This document shows, one piece after another, positions 6,630 to 9,642 of a stretch of DNA of 9,642 nt (positions within the stretch are counted from its first letter, which is position 1; each line of letters begins with the position of its first letter). A program made the translations under genes and the position numbers. The notes under the pieces are model-generated. The model had not been told where the DNA came from. It saw nothing but the letters and a program-made list of their open reading frames with translations, and made no database searches. The stretch comes from Marinosulfonomonas sp. (lineage in GTDB: Bacteria; Pseudomonadota; Alphaproteobacteria; Rhodobacterales; Rhodobacteraceae). The DNA lies in the NCBI GenBank assembly GCA_026989405.1, contig JALSJL010000454.1, positions 1 to 9,642 of the forward strand. Reading direction: 5' to 3'.

Positions 6630-7686
6630 TGACCCGGCCACGCGCAACAAACTGGTCGCGGTTCGTGGCCTGAAAATGCACTTTCCGATTCATGCCGGCA
6701 TACTTCGCCGTCATGTAGGAGATGTGAAGGCTGTCGACGGGGTGACGTTTGACATTTTTGAGGGCGAAACGCTGGGTCTGGTTGGCGAAAGCGGATGCGG
6801 CAAGTCGACCTGTGGGCGCGCCCTGTTGCGCCTCTACGAAGTAACGGCCGGCTCGATTGAAATCAACGGCATCGACATCGCTGACCTGTCCCCAAAAGAG
6901 CTGCGTGCCATCCGCCCCGAGATGCAGATGGTGTTTCAGGATCCGCAGGCCAGCCTGAACCCGCGCATGACGGTTGCGGCCATAATCGGCGAGCCCCTGG
7001 ATGAGCACACCAGCCTTTCGAAATCCGAAAAACTTGCACGCATATATGAACTGATGGACGCCGTTGGCCTGAGCCGCGATTTTGCGAACCGGTTTCCGCA
7101 TGAGTTTTCCGGCGGCCAGCGCCAGCGCATCGGCATCGCGCGCGCCTTGGCGCTGAACCCGAAATTCATCGTCTGCGATGAACCCATCGCGGCCCTTGAC
7201 GTGTCGATCCAGGCGCAGGTTGTGAACCTTCTGGAAGACCTGCAGGAACAATTTGGTCTGACCTACCTGTTCATCAGCCATGACCTGTCGATGGTGCGCC
7301 ATATCGCCGATCGCGTGGCGGTCATGTATCTGGGAAAACTTGCCGAACTTGCGCCGCGTGAATCGCTGTATCATGCACCCTTGCACCCCTACACGCAGGC
7401 CCTGTTGTCCGCCGTTCCCGACCCCGACCCCGCGGTCGAGGCCGTGACCGAGCGCATCATTCTCGAAGGCGATGTCCCCTCACCCGCCAATCCGCCCGAG
7501 GGTTGCAATTTCTGCACGCGCTGCCCGCAGGTGATGGACATCTGTCATATCGAAGACCCCGAATTTCGCGAAGTGGTGACAGGTCACTATGTGGCCTGCC
7601 ACCGCTACAACGAAGCCGAAGACGAGTTCGCCAGTGCAATGGCGGCGTATGAGGAAAACGAGCTCAACCAACAAGGAGAGAACTGA
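6622..7686 (+). CDS. dppF: Peptide ABC transporter ATP-binding protein, DppF/OppF-type
   Basis: Second ATPase subunit of the importer, expected to pair with the DppD-type subunit; 354 aa. Motifs are Walker A GESGCGKS (55-62), Q-loop FQDPQASLNPRMT around Gln106, signature FSGGQRQR (162-169), Walker B FIVCDEP (182-188) and H-loop His220 in FISHDLS. The C-terminal domain has cysteines at 295, 298, 301, 308 and 326 (CNFCTRC, DICHIED, VACHRY), one more than the four in its partner. An acidic tail of about 25 residues (EAEDEFASAMAAYEENE) follows the usual end of the family. The ATG at 6622 lies inside the last codons of dppD (8-nt overlap), with GGGGA just upstream. Longer in-frame starts from 6478 would overlap dppD by more than 150 nt and are rejected. 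Translation of the two ATPases is probably coupled. Confidence 0.95.
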   Translation: MFDDPATRNKLVAVRGLKMHFPIHAGILRRHVGDVKAVDGVTFDIFEGETLGLVGESGCGKSTCGRALLRLYEVTAGSIEINGIDIADLSPKELRAIRPEMQMVFQDPQASLNPRMTVAAIIGEPLDEHTSLSKSEKLARIYELMDAVGLSRDFANRFPHEFSGGQRQRIGIARALALNPKFIVCDEPIAALDVSIQAQVVNLLEDLQEQFGLTYLFISHDLSMVRHIADRVAVMYLGKLAELAPRESLYHAPLHPYTQALLSAVPDPDPAVEAVTERIILEGDVPSPANPPEGCNFCTRCPQVMDICHIEDPEFREVVTGHYVACHRYNEAEDEFASAMAAYEENELNQQGEN

Positions 7687-7687
7687 A

Positions 7688-9391
7688 ATGAAACTCAAAT
7701 ATGCACTATTGGGTGCTGCAGCGGCCGTTGCCATGGCGCCGGCCGCCAACGCCGGGCGTGGTGATGACGGCAACGTCAACATCATCTACTGGCAGGCCCC
7801 GTCCATCCTGAACCCGTATCTGTCGGGCGGCACCAAGGACATCGAAAGCTCGTCGCTGATCATCGAGCCGCTTGCCCGCTATGACCCCGATGGAAACATG
7901 GTGCCCTGGCTCGTCTCGGAAATCCCGACCGTTTCCAATGGTGGCGTGTCCGAGGACCTGACCTCGATCACCTGGAAGATCAAGCCGGGTATCGTCTGGT
8001 CGGACGGCTCACCCTTCACGGCAAATGACGTGAAATTCACCGGTGACTATTGCATGAACCCCGAAGGCGGCTGTGCGCAGACGTCCAAGTTCGACGGCGT
8101 GCAAAGCATCGACGTGATCGACGATCTCACGGTGAAAGTGACGTTCGACAAGCCGACACCGTTCCCCTATGGCCCGTTTGTCGGCGCCTCGGTTCCGATC
8201 ATCCAGGCGGCACAGTTCGCCAATTGCACCGGAGCGAAAGCCCCGGAATGCACGGAAGAAAACTTCAACCCGATCGGCACTGGCCCGTTCCGCGTCACAG
8301 AGTTCCGCCCGAACGACGTGATCACCATGGAAGCCAACCCGAACTACCGCGACCCGGACAAACCGGCCTTTGCGACGCTGACCTTCAAGGGCGGCGGTGA
8401 CGCCGAAGCGGCCGGCCGCTCGGTTCTGGAAACAGGCGAGTTCGACTATGCCTGGAACCTGCAACTGGCGCCCGACGTTCTGGCGGCCATGGAAGCCAAG
8501 GGCAAGGGCAAGGTCGTGGCCGGCTTCGGCCCGCTGGTTGAACGCCTGATGATCAACCAGACCAACCCCGACCCGGCCCTCGGCGACGAGCGGTCGACGG
8601 TCAAGCATCCGCATCCGTTCCTGGCGCGTGGCTCTGTTGTGCCCCAGGCGATGTCCATGGCCATCGACCGCGCCCTGCTGGTCGAGATCGGCTACGGCAC
8701 CGCGGGCAAGCTGACCTGCAACGTGCTGCCGTCGCCTGAAATCTACAACTCGACGGCCAATGACGGCTGCCTCGTGCAGGACATCGAAGGCGCGAAGAAG
8801 TTGCTGGATGACGCCGGTGTCGTCGACACCAATGGCGATGGCGTTCGGGAAATGAACGGCGTGCCGCTGAAGATCCTTTACCAGACCTCAACCAACGCCG
8901 TGCGCCAGGACTTCCAGGCGCTGATCAAGCAATGGTTCAGCGAGATCGGCATCGAAACCGAGTTGCGCAACATCAACGCGTCGGTCTTCTTCGGTGGCGA
9001 CCCGGGCAGCCCGGACACGTTCCAGAAGTTCTACGCAGACATCGAGATGTATGCCAACAACTTCGACGGCACCGACCCGCAGGCCTACATGGGCAACTGG
9101 AAATGCGACAAGATCCCGAGCCCGGAAAACCAGTGGCAGGGTGAAAACATCCCGCGTTTCTGCGACCCGGCCTATGATGCGCTGCACGACGAGATGGCCA
9201 CGACGGCCGAAATCGAAAAACGTGCAGAACTGGCCAAGGCGATGAACGACATGCTGATGCAGAACTACATCATCATTCCGCTCGTTCACCGCGGCACGGT
9301 TTCCGCCCACTCCAACACCCTGGGCGGGGTCGATCTGAACGTCTGGGACAGCCAGATGTGGAACGCGGCCGACTGGTATCGCGTGAAATAA
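7688..9391 (+). CDS. dppA: Family 5 (peptide/nickel-type) ABC transporter solute-binding protein
   Basis: Periplasmic receptor that delivers the substrate to the Dpp-type permease; 567 aa, slightly long for family 5. The signal peptide is MKLKYALLGAAAAVAMAP, with likely cleavage after ANA at residue 22; no lipobox is present. Family 5 hallmarks are LNPYLSGG near residue 41, ITWKIKPGIVWSDG, SPFTANDVKF (about 94-117), IGTGPFRV (196-203), NPNYRDPDKPAF and PQAMSMAIDRALLVEIGYG. Cysteine pairs spaced a few residues apart (122/129, 180/188 and a later CNVLPS...GCLV pair) suggest structural disulfides in the periplasm. The ATG at 7688 comes 1 nt after the dppF stop, with AAGGAGAG at 7673-7680. The protein ends in AADWYRVK before TAA. 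It could bind dipeptides, oligopeptides or conjugated amino acids. The gene symbol is by family only. Confidence 0.93.
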   Translation: MKLKYALLGAAAAVAMAPAANAGRGDDGNVNIIYWQAPSILNPYLSGGTKDIESSSLIIEPLARYDPDGNMVPWLVSEIPTVSNGGVSEDLTSITWKIKPGIVWSDGSPFTANDVKFTGDYCMNPEGGCAQTSKFDGVQSIDVIDDLTVKVTFDKPTPFPYGPFVGASVPIIQAAQFANCTGAKAPECTEENFNPIGTGPFRVTEFRPNDVITMEANPNYRDPDKPAFATLTFKGGGDAEAAGRSVLETGEFDYAWNLQLAPDVLAAMEAKGKGKVVAGFGPLVERLMINQTNPDPALGDERSTVKHPHPFLARGSVVPQAMSMAIDRALLVEIGYGTAGKLTCNVLPSPEIYNSTANDGCLVQDIEGAKKLLDDAGVVDTNGDGVREMNGVPLKILYQTSTNAVRQDFQALIKQWFSEIGIETELRNINASVFFGGDPGSPDTFQKFYADIEMYANNFDGTDPQAYMGNWKCDKIPSPENQWQGENIPRFCDPAYDALHDEMATTAEIEKRAELAKAMNDMLMQNYIIIPLVHRGTVSAHSNTLGGVDLNVWDSQMWNAADWYRVK

Positions 9392-9400
9392 ACAGACCAA

Positions 9401-9431
9401 CGGGCGCGTCCTGCCAACCGGGGCGCGCCCG
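9401..9431 (+). other. Intercistronic hairpin between the binding-protein and permease genes
   Basis: CGGGCGCGTCC (9401-9411) pairs with GGGGCGCGCCCG (9421-9431 side), giving an 11-bp stem with one G-T wobble around a 9-nt loop. It starts 10 nt after the solute-binding protein stop. No T-tract follows, so read-through into the permease is expected. In several binding-protein operons a stem-loop at this point stabilises the upstream mRNA or lowers expression of the permease genes. That role is inferred here. Confidence 0.65.
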
Positions 9432-9478
9432 ACATTTGCCCGACCAACACCTGGAACAATGACCCAAGGCGCCGAGAA

Positions 9479-9642
9479 ATGCTGAATTTCACGATCCGAC
9501 GACTGATGATTTCGGTCCCGACGCTTTTGGTGATTGCCCTGGTGATCTTCACCCTGCTTGAGCTCGCACCGGGTGACCCGATGGCGCAAGTGCCTCTGAC
9601 GGTGCCGCCCGATGTGAAGGAAAAGATGCGCGAGGCCCTGGG
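9479..9642 (+). CDS. dppB: Peptide ABC transporter permease, DppB-type, partial (truncated by right edge)
   Basis: First membrane subunit of the importer; only the first 54 codons are in the window. The N-terminus MLNFTIRRLMISVPTLLVIA, followed by LVIFTLLELAPGDPMAQ, is the typical DppB/OppB opening: a short basic cytoplasmic start, the first membrane helix (about residues 9-28) and the conserved APGDP motif. The ATG at 9479 follows an 87-nt gap after the solute-binding protein gene; a weak AAGG at 9466-9469 is the nearest ribosome-site candidate. The DppC-type partner is expected to follow outside the window. Confidence 0.9.
   Translation, partial: MLNFTIRRLMISVPTLLVIALVIFTLLELAPGDPMAQVPLTVPPDVKEKMREAL

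Noticed and set aside
7086..7101. Second CCGG-centred palindrome resembling the LacI-type operator
   Set aside because: Only the inner AACCGGTT is symmetric. It lies inside dppF coding sequence as ordinary Asn-Arg-Phe codons, so chance is the better explanation.
5535..7386. Two long minus-strand frames opposite the ATPase genes
   Set aside because: Composition rich in His, Arg and Gln with no domain, opposite Walker A/B-bearing genes; shadows.
8888..9589. Minus-strand frame of about 233 codons opposite the dppA-type gene and the dppB start
   Set aside because: It runs through the hairpin and two genes in antisense and has no recognisable domain.
1..9642. Defence, toxin-antitoxin, retron, CRISPR or mobile-element system
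   Set aside because: Looked for and not seen: every substantial gene is explained by transport, hydrolase or regulator families. There are no repeat arrays, transposase motifs or tRNA-flanked attachment sites.

Overview
The window reads as a GC-rich alphaproteobacterial chromosome segment, most like the Rhodobacteraceae/Roseobacter group. This is inferred from the codon bias, the protein style and the operon layout; no taxonomic marker gene is present. It is an ordinary-looking nutrient-uptake and catabolism region with eight genes in two divergent blocks. I see no rRNA, tRNA, CRISPR array, insertion sequence, phage gene or toxin/defence cassette.

Left block, minus strand, read from right to left. 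Three tightly packed genes encode an ArgE/DapE-type M20 deacylase (4236-5402), an M20D (HipO-like) amidohydrolase (3067-4230) and a stand-alone class I glutamine amidotransferase-fold protein (2321-3064). They are separated by only 5 and 2 nt, so they are almost certainly one operon. A 216-nt gap follows, with a hairpin that could end this operon and a near-perfect CCGG-centred palindrome that looks like a LacI-family operator. A second minus-strand unit then begins: a LacI-family repressor (968-2104) whose stop codon overlaps (ATGA) the start of a family 1 solute-binding protein (1-971, running off the left edge). This second unit looks like a self-regulated carbohydrate ABC importer operon whose permeases would lie outside the window.

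Right block, plus strand. A DppABCDF-type peptide importer is laid out with both ATPases first: dppD-like (5625-6629), dppF-like (6622-7686, 8-nt overlap), a family 5 solute-binding protein (7688-9391, 1 nt after dppF) and then the start of a DppB-type permease (from 9479, cut by the right edge). A strong GC hairpin lies between the binding-protein gene and the permease gene.

The two blocks share a 222-nt divergent intergenic region (5403-5624). It holds a perfect 6-4-6 inverted repeat in front of the deacylase operon and a second GC-rich palindrome in the leader of dppD. The simplest integrated reading is that the importer brings in short peptides or N-acylated/gamma-linked amino-acid conjugates, which the two M20 metallohydrolases, and perhaps the amidotransferase-fold enzyme, cleave in the cytoplasm. 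The family assignments are well supported by visible motifs. The substrates and the functional link between the blocks are inference.
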